Of a stretch of 64,000 bases of DNA, positions 26,001-35,502 are shown one piece after another (positions within the stretch are counted from its first letter, which is position 1; every line of letters begins with the position of its first letter). The DNA is taken from contig NZ_FOBF01000010.1 in the NCBI RefSeq assembly GCF_900109355.1, forward strand, positions 124,001-188,000, given 5' to 3'. The position numbers and the translations under genes are program-made. Source of the DNA: Nonomuraea pusilla. Lineage in GTDB: Bacteria > Actinomycetota > Actinomycetes > Streptosporangiales > Streptosporangiaceae. The notes under the pieces were generated by a model, which saw nothing but the letters and a program-made list of their open reading frames with translations, was not told where the DNA came from and searched no databases.

Positions 26001-27166
26001 AGGTCCTCCAGCACGTCCGCCAGCGCCACGACTCCCGCCTCGCAGTCTGCCTGCTCCGCGTGCTCGTCCGGGGAGTGGGACACGCCGGTGGGGTTCCTGA
26101 CGAAGAGCATCGCGCTCGGGACGCCCGCCGTGGCGAGGATCCCGGCGTCGTGCCCGGCCCCGGTGGGCAGGACGGGCGCGGGCGTGCCTCCGCCGCCCGC
26201 GACGCGGGCCAGCCGGTCCCTGAGCGCCTCGTCGAAGCTGACGACGGGGGTCCAGGACTCCTCGGCGACCGCGGCGCCCGCGCCTTCGGCGAGTTCGCGG
26301 ACGAGCGCGCGCACGTCCCGCTCGCCGGCCCCGCGCGCGTCGAGCCAGGCCGACACCTGCCCGGGTACGGCGTTGGCGTTGCCGGGCGAGACGCGTACCT
26401 TGCCGACGGTGGCGACGACGCCGAGCCGCGCGGCCGCCTCGCGGGCCGCGAGCACCATGCGGGCGAACGGCAGCATCGGGTCGTCGCGGTCGGCCAGCCG
26501 GGTGGTGCCCGCGTGGTTGGCCTGGCCGCGGAAGTCGAAGCGCCAGCGGCCGTGGGGCCAGATGGCGGAGGCCACGCCGACGGGGCGGCCCTCGTGGACG
26601 AGGCCCCGGCCCTGCTCGACGTGGAGCTCGACGAACGTGCCGACGGCCGACAGCGTCTCGTCGTCGCGGCCGAGCCGCCCGGGGTCGCGGCCCGCCTTGG
26701 TCAGGACGTCGGCGAGGGTGTCGCCGTCGTCGTCCTTCAGCGCGAGGGCCCTGGCCGGGTCGAGCGCGCCGGTGAGCAGGCGGGAGCCGACGCAGGGCAC
26801 GCCGAACCTGGCGCCTTCCTCGTCGGTGAAGCAGACGACGCCGAGCGGCCTGGCCGGCGTGACGCCGCGCGCCCGCAGCAGGTCGAGCGCGGCGAACGCG
26901 GACGCCACGCCGAGCGGGCCGTCGTACGCGCCGCCCTGGCGCACGGAGTCGAGGTGGCTGCCGGTGACGACGCCGGGCCGGCCGGGGCCGGGCTCGCCCT
27001 GCCAGGCCCACAGGTTGCCGTTGCGGTCCTCGCGGAGGTCGAGGCCGCGCCTGGCGGCCTCGCCCGCGAACCACTCGCGCAGCTCCATCTCGGCCGGTGA
27101 CCAGGCGTCTCTCACGTAGCCGTCGGTGTCGGGGTCTCGTCCTATGGGCGCGAGTGGTTCAAGCAT
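25991..27166 (-). CDS. M20 family amidohydrolase (allantoate amidohydrolase/carbamoylase type) in hut operon
   Basis: A dinuclear-metal peptidase-family amidase of about 391 residues. Motifs are VVTGSHLDSVRQGGAYDGPLG (first metal ligands), FTDEEGARFG (catalytic Glu), ELHVEQGRGL and the final GVSHSPDEHAE. The family hydrolyses N-carbamoyl- and ureido- compounds, and most annotation would call it AllC. Here it is first in an operon with hutF and hutI, and no other deformylase gene is nearby. It therefore probably releases formate from N-formyl-L-glutamate, replacing HutG (inference). The ATG at 27166 is preferred; a GTG at 27196 would place the start inside the operator palindrome. Confidence 0.85.
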   Translation of the reverse strand: MLEPLAPIGRDPDTDGYVRDAWSPAEMELREWFAGEAARRGLDLREDRNGNLWAWQGEPGPGRPGVVTGSHLDSVRQGGAYDGPLGVASAFAALDLLRARGVTPARPLGVVCFTDEEGARFGVPCVGSRLLTGALDPARALALKDDDGDTLADVLTKAGRDPGRLGRDDETLSAVGTFVELHVEQGRGLVHEGRPVGVASAIWPHGRWRFDFRGQANHAGTTRLADRDDPMLPFARMVLAAREAAARLGVVATVGKVRVSPGNANAVPGQVSAWLDARGAGERDVRALVRELAEGAGAAVAEESWTPVVSFDEALRDRLARVAGGGGTPAPVLPTGAGHDAGILATAGVPSAMLFVRNPTGVSHSPDEHAEQADCEAGVVALADVLEDLCR

Positions 27167-27178
27167 GGACCCACTGTA

Positions 27179-27196
27179 GTGAATGGATCCATTCAC
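27179..27196. promoter_or_regulatory. 18-bp perfect palindrome, hut operator (amidase-hutF-hutI promoter)
   Basis: GTGAATGGATCCATTCAC is a perfect 18-bp palindrome ending about 12 bases before the first start codon of the hut operon. Its TGAAT-N6-ATTCA core recurs, with identical spacing, upstream of hutU at 32764-32779, so it is probably the binding site of a shared hut regulator. Confidence 0.75.
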
Positions 27197-27211
27197 CGTG
27201 GCATCGCGGGG

Positions 27212-27898
27212 TCAGTTGGCGGGGCCCGCGCTCGGCCGCAGGGTCAGCTCGGTCAGGTGGGCGTCGGGCCCGGCGGTGAGCGCGGCGACCACGGCGCGGG
27301 CCACGGTCTCCGGCGTCAGGTACTTCTCCGGCTCGAACGGGCCGCCCTCTTGCCGGCGCACGGCGCGCTGCAGGTCGGTGGCGACGCGCCCCGGGTAGAC
27401 CGTGGTGACCCTGATGCCGGGCTCCTCCAGGCGCAGCGCGTCGGCGAAGGCGCGCAGGGCGAACTTGCTGGCCGCGTACGACGCCCAGCCGGGGTTGGCG
27501 CGCTGCCCGGAGCCCGAGTTGACGCAGACGACGTGCCCGGAGGCGGCGCGGAGCGCGGGCAGCGCGAGCCGGGTCAGCTCGGCGACGGCCACGACGTTCA
27601 CCTCGAACGTCTCCCGCCAGTCGGCGGCGGTCTGCTCGGCGATGCCGCCGAGGCGGCAGATCCCGGCGTTGTGCACGAGGACGTCGAGCCGGTCCACGCC
27701 GTCGAGGTCGGCCTCGGTGACCGCGGACAGCTCCACCGGCCAGGGCCGGGCGTCGGGCAGCTCGGCCGCCAGGCGGGCGAGCGCGGCCTCGTCCCGGCCG
27801 CCCAGCAGGACGTGGTGTGTGGGGGCCAGAGCCCGCGCGACGGCCTCGCCGACCCCTCGGGACGCGCCCGTGACCAGCGCTTTCGGTCGTTCACTCAT
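27212..27898 (-). CDS. Short-chain dehydrogenase/reductase
   Basis: A 228-residue classical-type SDR oxidoreductase. The nucleotide motif is ALVTGASRGVGEAVARAL (TGxxxGxG), followed by LVHNAGICRLGG (NAG) and an active site of Ser (CVNSGSGQ) and YAASK. It is somewhat shorter than average and gives no hint of substrate. It is read in the same direction as the hut operon but lies upstream of the operon's palindrome, so it is likely a separate unit. It is divergent from the PadR gene with a 54-base gap containing the PadR-type operator. Confidence 0.88.
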   Translation of the reverse strand: MSERPKALVTGASRGVGEAVARALAPTHHVLLGGRDEAALARLAAELPDARPWPVELSAVTEADLDGVDRLDVLVHNAGICRLGGIAEQTAADWRETFEVNVVAVAELTRLALPALRAASGHVVCVNSGSGQRANPGWASYAASKFALRAFADALRLEEPGIRVTTVYPGRVATDLQRAVRRQEGGPFEPEKYLTPETVARAVVAALTAGPDAHLTELTLRPSAGPAN

Positions 27899-27926
27899 GC
27901 GGCAAGCCTAGATGACCTTGACCGGT

Positions 27927-27952
27927 GCTCAAATTTGAGTACAAACTTGAGC
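27927..27952. promoter_or_regulatory. PadR-type operator directly before padR
   Basis: GCTCAAATTTG-N4-CAAACTTGAGC: 11-bp arms matching at 10 positions, containing the inner palindrome CTCAAATTTGAG (27928-27939). It ends one base before the padR ATG and lies in the gap to the divergent SDR gene. AT-rich sites of this type are typical for PadR proteins. Autoregulation is inferred. Confidence 0.65.
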
Positions 27953-28483
27953 ATGTCTTCGACGCGCGTCCTCATCCTCGGTTGCCTTCTCGACGGGCCC
28001 ATGAGCGGTTACGGGGTCCGCAGACGCCTGGAGGTGATGGGCGCCGACGGCTGGGCCAGCGTGGCGTTCGGCTCGATCTACCACGGGCTCGGCAAGATGG
28101 CCGACGAGGGGCTGCTGGAGGTGGTGGAGAGCGGCAGGGGCGGCAAGACGGTCTACGCCCTGACCGAGGCCGGGCGGCAGGAGTTCCACCGCCTGCTGCT
28201 GATCTCCTGGCACGAGGTCAAGCCCGTCGTCGACCCGTTCCAGGTGGCCGTGACGTTCATCGACAAGCTCAGCAAGCAGGAGATCCTGGACGGCCTGCAT
28301 GCCAGGGCCGCCCGGCTCAGGACGAACGTGGAGACGATCGGCCACATCTTCGGCGTCAAACACCACTACGGCGCGCCCAGGCACGTGAACGAGAACCTGC
28401 GCCTGACGCAGGCGATGTACCAGGCCCAGCTCGACTGGGTCGAGAACGCCATCCCACGCGTCGAGGCGGACGAACTGCCATGA
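27953..28483 (+). CDS. PadR family transcriptional regulator
   Basis: A 176-residue repressor with the PadR winged helix: RVLILGCLLDGPMSGYGVRR, FGSIYHGLGKMADEGLLEVV and GKTVYALTEAGRQEFHRLL (residues about 5-80), followed by a C-terminal helical dimerisation domain of the Vir/AphA-like type. The start is the ATG at 27953, immediately after the palindrome, so transcripts may be leaderless. It is followed by a DrrAB-like ABC exporter on the same strand, its likely target. Confidence 0.9.
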   Translation: MSSTRVLILGCLLDGPMSGYGVRRRLEVMGADGWASVAFGSIYHGLGKMADEGLLEVVESGRGGKTVYALTEAGRQEFHRLLLISWHEVKPVVDPFQVAVTFIDKLSKQEILDGLHARAARLRTNVETIGHIFGVKHHYGAPRHVNENLRLTQAMYQAQLDWVENAIPRVEADELP

Positions 28484-28497
28484 GGAGCTGATACCCC

Positions 28498-29451
28498 GTG
28501 ATCATCCATGCGCAGGAACTGCGCAAGACCTTCACCACCAGGAACAGGAAGGGCGCCACGACGGTCGAGGCCGTCCGCGGCGTGGACCTCGACGTGGAGC
28601 GCGGCCAGATCTTCGGCGTGCTCGGCCCGAACGGCGCCGGCAAGACCACCACGATCAGGATCCTCGCCACGCTCATCGCCCCCGACGCGGGCACGGCCGT
28701 CGTCGCCGGGCACGACCTGCGCGAGGAGCCCGCCGCCGTGCGCGCCAGGCTCGGCTACGTCAGCCAGGCCGGCGGCGTCGAGGACACCACTACCGCCAGG
28801 GCGCAGGTCGTCATGGCGGCCAGGATCCACGGCGTCCCCGACCCCAAGGGGGCCGCCGCCGACGTGCTCGCCAGGTTCGACCTGTCCGAGGTCGCCGACC
28901 GGCCCGGCCGCACCCTGTCGGGCGGCCAGAAGCGGCGCGTGTCCATCGCGCTCGGCCTGGTCCACGGCCCGCCCCTGCTCTTCCTCGACGAACCCACCAC
29001 CGGGCTCGACCCGCAGAACCGCGCCAACCTCTGGGACCGCATCAGGGAGCTGCGCGACGCCGGCACCAGCGTCCTGCTCAGCACCCACTACCTCGACGAG
29101 GCCGACGCGCTCTGCGACCGGCTCGTGATCGTCGACCACGGCCGCGTCGTCGCCGAGGGCACCCCGGGCGAGCTGAAGCGCGAGGTCTCCGGCGACGTCG
29201 TCACGCTCAGGCTGGACGAGACCGCGCGCGCCGCCGAGACGCTCAAGCCGTACGCACGCGAGACCCGCGTCGACGGCGACGCCCTGCGCGTCTACGTCGA
29301 CGACGGCGAGCACACCCTGCCCGTGCTGCTGCGGGCCCTGGAGGAGCAGGGCATCGGCCTGAGCTCCATCGCGCTCGACCGCTCCACCCTCGACGACGTC
29401 TTCCTGGCCAAGACCGGCCGATCCCTCCGCGACGCGGGAGCCGCCGCATGA
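28498..29451 (+). CDS. ABC exporter ATP-binding protein (DrrA family)
   Basis: A 317-residue ATPase: Walker A LGPNGAGKTTTIRIL, Q-loop GYVSQAGGVEDTTTA, signature TLSGGQKRRVSIALG and Walker B LLFLDEPTTGLDP, with a C-terminal DrrA-type extension of about 90 residues. It starts with GTG 14 bases after padR and overlaps the permease gene by four bases. With the permease it forms a DrrAB-like efflux pump, probably for a hydrophobic or antibiotic-like compound sensed by PadR. Confidence 0.92.
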   Translation: MIIHAQELRKTFTTRNRKGATTVEAVRGVDLDVERGQIFGVLGPNGAGKTTTIRILATLIAPDAGTAVVAGHDLREEPAAVRARLGYVSQAGGVEDTTTARAQVVMAARIHGVPDPKGAAADVLARFDLSEVADRPGRTLSGGQKRRVSIALGLVHGPPLLFLDEPTTGLDPQNRANLWDRIRELRDAGTSVLLSTHYLDEADALCDRLVIVDHGRVVAEGTPGELKREVSGDVVTLRLDETARAAETLKPYARETRVDGDALRVYVDDGEHTLPVLLRALEEQGIGLSSIALDRSTLDDVFLAKTGRSLRDAGAAA

Positions 29452-30197
29452 TCCGGCACGTTCTGCTCTTCACGGGCTACGAGCTGAAGAAGACCTTCAG
29501 CAACCCGATCTGGCCGCTGTTCAGCATCCTGCAGCCGGTGCTGTACCTGCTGATGTTCGCCCCGCTGCTGAAGTCGCTCACCCCGGGCGGCACCACCGCC
29601 GAGGCGCTGCGGATGTTCACGCCCGCGTCCATGATGATGATCGCGGTGTTCGGGTCGCTGTTCTCCGGGTTCGGGCTGATCGCCGACCTGCGCAACGGCT
29701 CGCTCGAACGCCACGCCGTCAGCCCCGCCTGGCGGCCCGCCCTCGTCCTCGGCCGCGTGGCCAGGGACATGGCCACGCTGGTCGTCCAGGCCGTGCTCGT
29801 GCTGGTCGTCGCCGTGCTCATGGGGGTGCGCATCGGCGTTGCCGAGCTGCTGCTCCTGCTGCTGCTCATGGCCGCGACCGGGCTGTTCGCCTCCAGCCTC
29901 TCCCAGGGGCTCGCGCTGACCGTGCGCGACGAGAACGGCATGTCGCAGACGCTCAACCTGTTCATGCTGCCCGTCATGCTGCTGGCCGGGCTGTTCATCC
30001 CGATCTCGTTCGCGCCCGGCTGGATGCAGGCGGTCGCGCCGGTCAACCCGCTCTACCACGCCGTCGAGGCGGGGCGGGCGCTGTTCGCCGGGCGGCTGTC
30101 CGACTCGTCGATCCCCATCTCCTTCGCGGTGTTCATCGCGCTGGCCGCGCTCACCACGATGTGGTCGATGCGGTCGCTACGCAGGATCGCCGGGTAG
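29448..30197 (+). CDS. ABC-2 type exporter permease (DrrB-like)
   Basis: A 249-residue membrane protein with about six helices. It has the ABC-2 layout: a polar N-terminus, first helix at PIWPLFSILQPVLYLLMF, the loop ADLRNGSLERHAVSPAWRPA and the late hydrophobic pair including NLFMLPVMLLAGLFIPISFA. It forms the membrane half of the pump with the preceding ATPase (ATGA overlap). Its last 21 bases overlap the 3' end of the convergent RpiR gene. Confidence 0.9.
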   Translation: MIRHVLLFTGYELKKTFSNPIWPLFSILQPVLYLLMFAPLLKSLTPGGTTAEALRMFTPASMMMIAVFGSLFSGFGLIADLRNGSLERHAVSPAWRPALVLGRVARDMATLVVQAVLVLVVAVLMGVRIGVAELLLLLLLMAATGLFASSLSQGLALTVRDENGMSQTLNLFMLPVMLLAGLFIPISFAPGWMQAVAPVNPLYHAVEAGRALFAGRLSDSSIPISFAVFIALAALTTMWSMRSLRRIAG

Positions 30198-31046
30198 GAA
30201 CGTCCCGTTCTCCTCGGCCATCCGCTCGTACTCCTCAAGCCGGGCCTGGGTGCGCAGCGGCGCCGCGTCGGCCATGGCCTCCACCAGGGCCATCGCCAGC
30301 GCCAGCGGCGCCGCGTGCGAGTCGAACACGAGCCGGTCGCCGACCGGCGCGTCGAGCACCACCTCGGCCGGCAGGCCCGGCTTGTCGGTGATGGCGGCCA
30401 CGCGCAGCCCCAGCTTCGCGGCGTACTCCAGGGCCTGCAGCGCCTCGCGGGGGTAGCGCGGCAGCACCACCGCCACCAGCCACTCCGCGCCCGCCCTGCG
30501 GGCCGCGTGCAGCCCGTCGGACAGCTCGGAGCCGCCGTGCGTCAGCAGCCGCACGTCGGGGTGGATGCGGCGGGCATAGTACGCGAACGTGGTGGCCAGC
30601 CCGCACGAGACGCGCAGGCCCAGCACGGGCAGCGGCTCCGTCGCGGCCAGCGCCTCGCCCAGTTCCCTCAGCGGGAACGCGGCGAGGCGCTCGCGCACGG
30701 CCACCAGGTTCCTGATCTCGGAGTCGACGGCGCCGCGCAGGAGGTTCTCCTGCGGCGCCTCGGCCCCGTTGCCCAGCACCAGCGGCCGCAGCGCCTGCCG
30801 CAGCTCGGGGTAGCCGGCGAAGCCGAGCGCCGTGGCGAACCTGGTGACGGACGGCTGGCTGACCCCGGCCCGCTCCGCGAGCTCCACGCTCGACAGGAAG
30901 ATGGCCTCGTCCAGGTGCTCCGACAGGTAGTGGGCGATCCTGCGCTGGACGGGCGACAGCCTGCGCCCGTCCAGCAGCACGCCGAGCCCGCCGTGGTACC
31001 CACGCTGGTACACGATGTGATCGTCACCGTGATGTCCGTCAGCCAC
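30177..31046 (-). CDS. RpiR/MurR family regulator, probable hut regulator
   Basis: A 289-residue regulator with an N-terminal HTH_6 domain (LSPVQRRIAHYLSEHLDEAI, then FLSSVELAERAGVSQPSVTR with FATALGFAGYPELR) and a C-terminal SIS-type sugar-isomerase-like sensor domain (about 125-260; LGLRVSCGLATTFAYYARRI, LPRYPREALQALEYAAKLG). It lies 57 bases downstream of hutU on the same strand, so it is probably co-transcribed with it. Its neighbourhood, and the TGAAT-N6-ATTCA palindromes at both hut promoters, suggest it controls histidine use. RpiR proteins elsewhere bind palindromes of this kind. The ligand (urocanate or another intermediate) is a guess. Confidence 0.85.
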   Translation of the reverse strand: MADGHHGDDHIVYQRGYHGGLGVLLDGRRLSPVQRRIAHYLSEHLDEAIFLSSVELAERAGVSQPSVTRFATALGFAGYPELRQALRPLVLGNGAEAPQENLLRGAVDSEIRNLVAVRERLAAFPLRELGEALAATEPLPVLGLRVSCGLATTFAYYARRIHPDVRLLTHGGSELSDGLHAARRAGAEWLVAVVLPRYPREALQALEYAAKLGLRVAAITDKPGLPAEVVLDAPVGDRLVFDSHAAPLALAMALVEAMADAAPLRTQARLEEYERMAEENGTFLPGDPA

Positions 31047-31103
31047 GCCACCTCCAACGCGTCCCGCCCGGCATTCTCATCCACCGGCGGCGAGCGCGCG
31101 AGG

Positions 31104-32753
<1,650 letters not shown>

Positions 32754-32763
32754 CGCCCCTCCT

Positions 32764-32779
32764 GAATGAAAAAATTCAC
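32764..32779. promoter_or_regulatory. hut operator upstream of hutU
   Basis: TGAAT-GAAAAA-ATTCA lies 11 bases before the hutU start and overlaps its ribosome-site region. Half-sites and the 6-base spacing are identical to the palindrome at 27179-27196 before the amidase-hutF-hutI operon. It was the only other copy found by eye in this window. Confidence 0.7.
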
Positions 32780-32868
32780 GTATGTCACTCGAAGGGTACG
32801 GCAACCGGCCGCGTCCCGCGAGACCCGGATCCCGCGGGACGCCGGACGGCGCCCGCCGCGAACCTGCG

Positions 32869-34575
32869 CTATCCCGCCAGGAACTGGGTGGCGGCCAGCT
32901 CGCGGTACAGCTCGTCCGCGCCGACCAGCTGGTCGTGGGTGCCGACCGCGCGCACCCCGCCCGACTCCATGACGACGATCCGGTCCGCGTTCGTGACGGT
33001 GGACAGCCGGTGCGCGATGACCAGCACGGTCGTCTCGGTGGCCACCTCGGCGATCACCTCGCGCAGCCGCAGCTCGTTCACGGCGTCGAGCTGCGAGGTG
33101 GCCTCGTCGAGCAGCAGCAGCCGCGGCCTGCGCAGCAGCGCCCTGGCGATGGCGACCCGCTGCCTCTCGCCGCCCGACAGCAGCACGCCGCGGTGGCCGA
33201 CCGCCGTGTCCAGGCCCTCGGGCAGCCTGGCCACGAGGTCGTCCAGGCGGGTGCGCCTGATCGCGCGGCGCAGCTCCTCCTCGGTGACGTCGGGGGCGGC
33301 GAAGAGCAGGTTCTCGCGCAGCGTCCCCGCGAGCACCGGCGCGTCCTGCTCGACGTAGCCGAGCGAGGCGCGCAGCTCGGCGAGCGGCCAGTCGCGGATG
33401 TCCCTGCCGCCCACCCTGATCGTGCCGCCCTGGTGCTCGTAGAAGCGTTCGAGCAGCGCGAACACGGTGGACTTGCCCGCGCCCGACGGGCCCACCAGCG
33501 CCGTCAGCCCCCCGGGGGGCACCTCGAAGGTGACGCCGTCGTGCACCGTCGGCCGGTCGTCGCCGTAGCGGAACACCACGTCGTCGAACGTCACGCCCAC
33601 CGGCTCGGCGTCCGTCGACACGGGCTCGGCGACGGGCTCGGCCGGCAGGTCCTCGATCTCCTTGATCCGCTTCATCGCCGCCAGGCCCTGCTGGAGCTGT
33701 ACGGCGCCCTGCACGAGCTGCCCGATCGGGGGCACCAGGTAGAACAGGTAGAGCAGGAACGCGATCAGCGACGAGATCTCCAGCGCTCCGGAGGCGACGC
33801 GCGAGCCGCCCACCGCCAGCACGGCGAGGAAGGCGATCTGCACCGCCGCCCAGGTCGCCACCCCGGCCAGGGAGGTCCACCAGGCCACCTGCAGGCCCCT
33901 GTCGCGGGCCCGCTCGGCGGCCGCGCCGACGACTCCGATCTCCCGTTCCTCGGCGCCGCTCGCCTTGACCGTACGGTAGGCCTGCAGCGCCCGGTCGAGC
34001 ACCGCGCCCATCTCGCCCACGGCGTCCTGCGCCTCGGCCTGCGCCCGCCGGATCCTCGGCATGATCAGCCCCACCAGGCCGCCGACCACGATCACGACGA
34101 GCAGCGTGACCAGGAGCAGCACGGCGTCCATGCCGGCCATCATGACGATCGCGCCCACCAGCATGAACGCGGCGCCGATCGACTCGACGATGCCGTTCGT
34201 CAGCACGGCCCTCAGCAACGTCGTGTCACCGGTCACGCGCGACAGCAGGTCGCCCGGCTTGAGCCGGTCCACGTCGGCCACCCTGAGCCGCAGCAGGCGG
34301 TCGACCAGCCTGCGCCTGGCGCCGAGGACGATGCCCTCGCCGGTGCGCTCCATCAGGTAGTTGCCGCCCGCCGAGACGGCGGCGCCGACCACGACGGCGA
34401 CCGCCAGCCCGGCCAGCGGGCCGGCCAGCGAGCTGCCGCTGCCGAAGGCGTCCACCACGTACTTGGCCAGCAAGGGCATCGCCAGACCCGCCACCGAGCC
34501 GACAAGCCCCAATAATCCCCCCGCGACCAGGACCTTCCTGTGCGGCTTCACATAGGCGAGCAGTTCCTTGACCAC
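32869..34575 (-). CDS. ABC exporter, fused membrane and ATPase domains (LmrA/MsbA type)
   Basis: A half-transporter of 568 residues. The N-terminal type I exporter membrane domain has six helices (for example VLVAGGLLGLVGSVAGLAMP and DAVLLLVTLLVVIVVGGLVG) and coupling regions. The C-terminal ATPase has Walker A VGPSGAGKSTVFALLERFYE, Q-loop GYVEQDAPVLAGTLRENLLF, signature LLSGGERQRVAIARAL and Walker B LLLLDEATSQLD. It probably acts as a homodimer exporting a drug or lipid-like compound. The GTG at 34575 sits behind AGGAGGCGAC. Two MarR-like palindromes lie upstream, but no MarR gene is nearby. Confidence 0.92.
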   Translation of the reverse strand: MVKELLAYVKPHRKVLVAGGLLGLVGSVAGLAMPLLAKYVVDAFGSGSSLAGPLAGLAVAVVVGAAVSAGGNYLMERTGEGIVLGARRRLVDRLLRLRVADVDRLKPGDLLSRVTGDTTLLRAVLTNGIVESIGAAFMLVGAIVMMAGMDAVLLLVTLLVVIVVGGLVGLIMPRIRRAQAEAQDAVGEMGAVLDRALQAYRTVKASGAEEREIGVVGAAAERARDRGLQVAWWTSLAGVATWAAVQIAFLAVLAVGGSRVASGALEISSLIAFLLYLFYLVPPIGQLVQGAVQLQQGLAAMKRIKEIEDLPAEPVAEPVSTDAEPVGVTFDDVVFRYGDDRPTVHDGVTFEVPPGGLTALVGPSGAGKSTVFALLERFYEHQGGTIRVGGRDIRDWPLAELRASLGYVEQDAPVLAGTLRENLLFAAPDVTEEELRRAIRRTRLDDLVARLPEGLDTAVGHRGVLLSGGERQRVAIARALLRRPRLLLLDEATSQLDAVNELRLREVIAEVATETTVLVIAHRLSTVTNADRIVVMESGGVRAVGTHDQLVGADELYRELAATQFLAG

Positions 34576-34636
34576 GTCGCCTCCTCTCCCACTTTTCCGA
34601 AAGGCTCCAACGAACGGGACATCCCGATCCGCACCC

Positions 34637-34679
34637 GTCAACCTAAATTGACGACCCAAGTATGTCAACTTTCATTGAC
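34637..34679. promoter_or_regulatory. Two tandem GTCAA-N6-TTGAC palindromes before the ABC exporter gene
   Basis: GTCAACCTAAATTGAC (34637-34652) and GTCAACTTTCATTGAC (34664-34679) share identical 5-bp arms and 6-base spacing, with centres 27 bp apart. They lie 60-105 bases before the exporter start. This is the pattern expected for a MarR-type dimer bound twice. The regulator is not encoded next to the gene. Confidence 0.7.
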
Positions 34680-34769
34680 GTCTCCTCCTTGAGAAGGAGC
34701 CCCGGCGCCCTCCGGCAAGGAGCGGCGTCACTGAGGTGAAGAGAGGCGATCCCGATCAGCGCCGGGTGG

Positions 34770-35471
34770 TCAGTCCACCGGCGGGAGGTCGGGGAAGTCG
34801 TGGTCGGTGTCGCCGTCGTCGGCCCGGCGCAGCTTGATGTCCTCCACCCAGGCGTCCGCGAACCGGCGGATCTCGCCGATGCGCCCCTCCCCCAGCCCGT
34901 ACGCCTCGAACTCCTCGTCGCGCATGAGCGCCGCGAACTCCAGGCGGCCCGCGAGCTCCCTCGGGGAGAACCCGTCGCAGTGCGGTCCGGCCAGCCGCTC
35001 CAGCTCGCGGAAGGAGTACAGGTGCGAGACGGCGGCCACGTCGATCAGGTCACGGGCGAGCCCCCGCCCGTGCAGGGCCCGCATGGCGAGCCCGGCGGCG
35101 TCGTCGGGGTGCAGCACAGGCAGGCCCTCCCACCGCACCGGGGGCCGCTGGAGCGCCTCACGCAGCAGGGTGAGAGGGCACGACCGCCCGGAGTCCGGGT
35201 CCGTGACGGTCAGGCGGCTCTCGCGGACGGTCGCGTCGCCCACCAGCACGTCGAGACCGGCGGCCCGGCACGCCCGCACCGCGGCCGCGGCGGCGTCGAT
35301 CAGCGGCGCGGCCGCGGTGACGAAGCCGAGCCCGCCGCAGATCCGCCCCGAGTAGGGGCGCAGCGCGTACCCCCCGGCAAGCACCAGGGCGTACCGCTCG
35401 CGCGCGGGCGCCAGGGCGGCGGCCACCCGCGCGTGGAAGGGCGCGAACCCGCCCACGAGGTCGCCGCTCAC
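34770..35471 (-). CDS. Nucleotidyltransferase-like protein (AbiEii/DUF-type), catalytic aspartates apparently lost
   Basis: A 233-residue protein that resembles AbiEii-type nucleotidyltransferases: an LVLAGGYALRPYSGRI segment near residues 29-44, a middle region with LTLLREALQRPP and the helical C-terminus with ARDLIDVAAVSHLYSF. In active relatives the segment after the GGYA motif ends in a DxD pair; here it reads CGGLGFVTA, without aspartates. It may be a pseudoenzyme or a scaffold. No abiEi-like partner is adjacent. Start GTG at 35471. Function is not known; the family assignment is moderate. Confidence 0.6.
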   Translation of the reverse strand: MSGDLVGGFAPFHARVAAALAPARERYALVLAGGYALRPYSGRICGGLGFVTAAAPLIDAAAAAVRACRAAGLDVLVGDATVRESRLTVTDPDSGRSCPLTLLREALQRPPVRWEGLPVLHPDDAAGLAMRALHGRGLARDLIDVAAVSHLYSFRELERLAGPHCDGFSPRELAGRLEFAALMRDEEFEAYGLGEGRIGEIRRFADAWVEDIKLRRADDGDTDHDFPDLPPVD

Positions 35472-35502
35472 CGCACCACCGCCGGGCCCGCCATCGGGAT
35501 CC

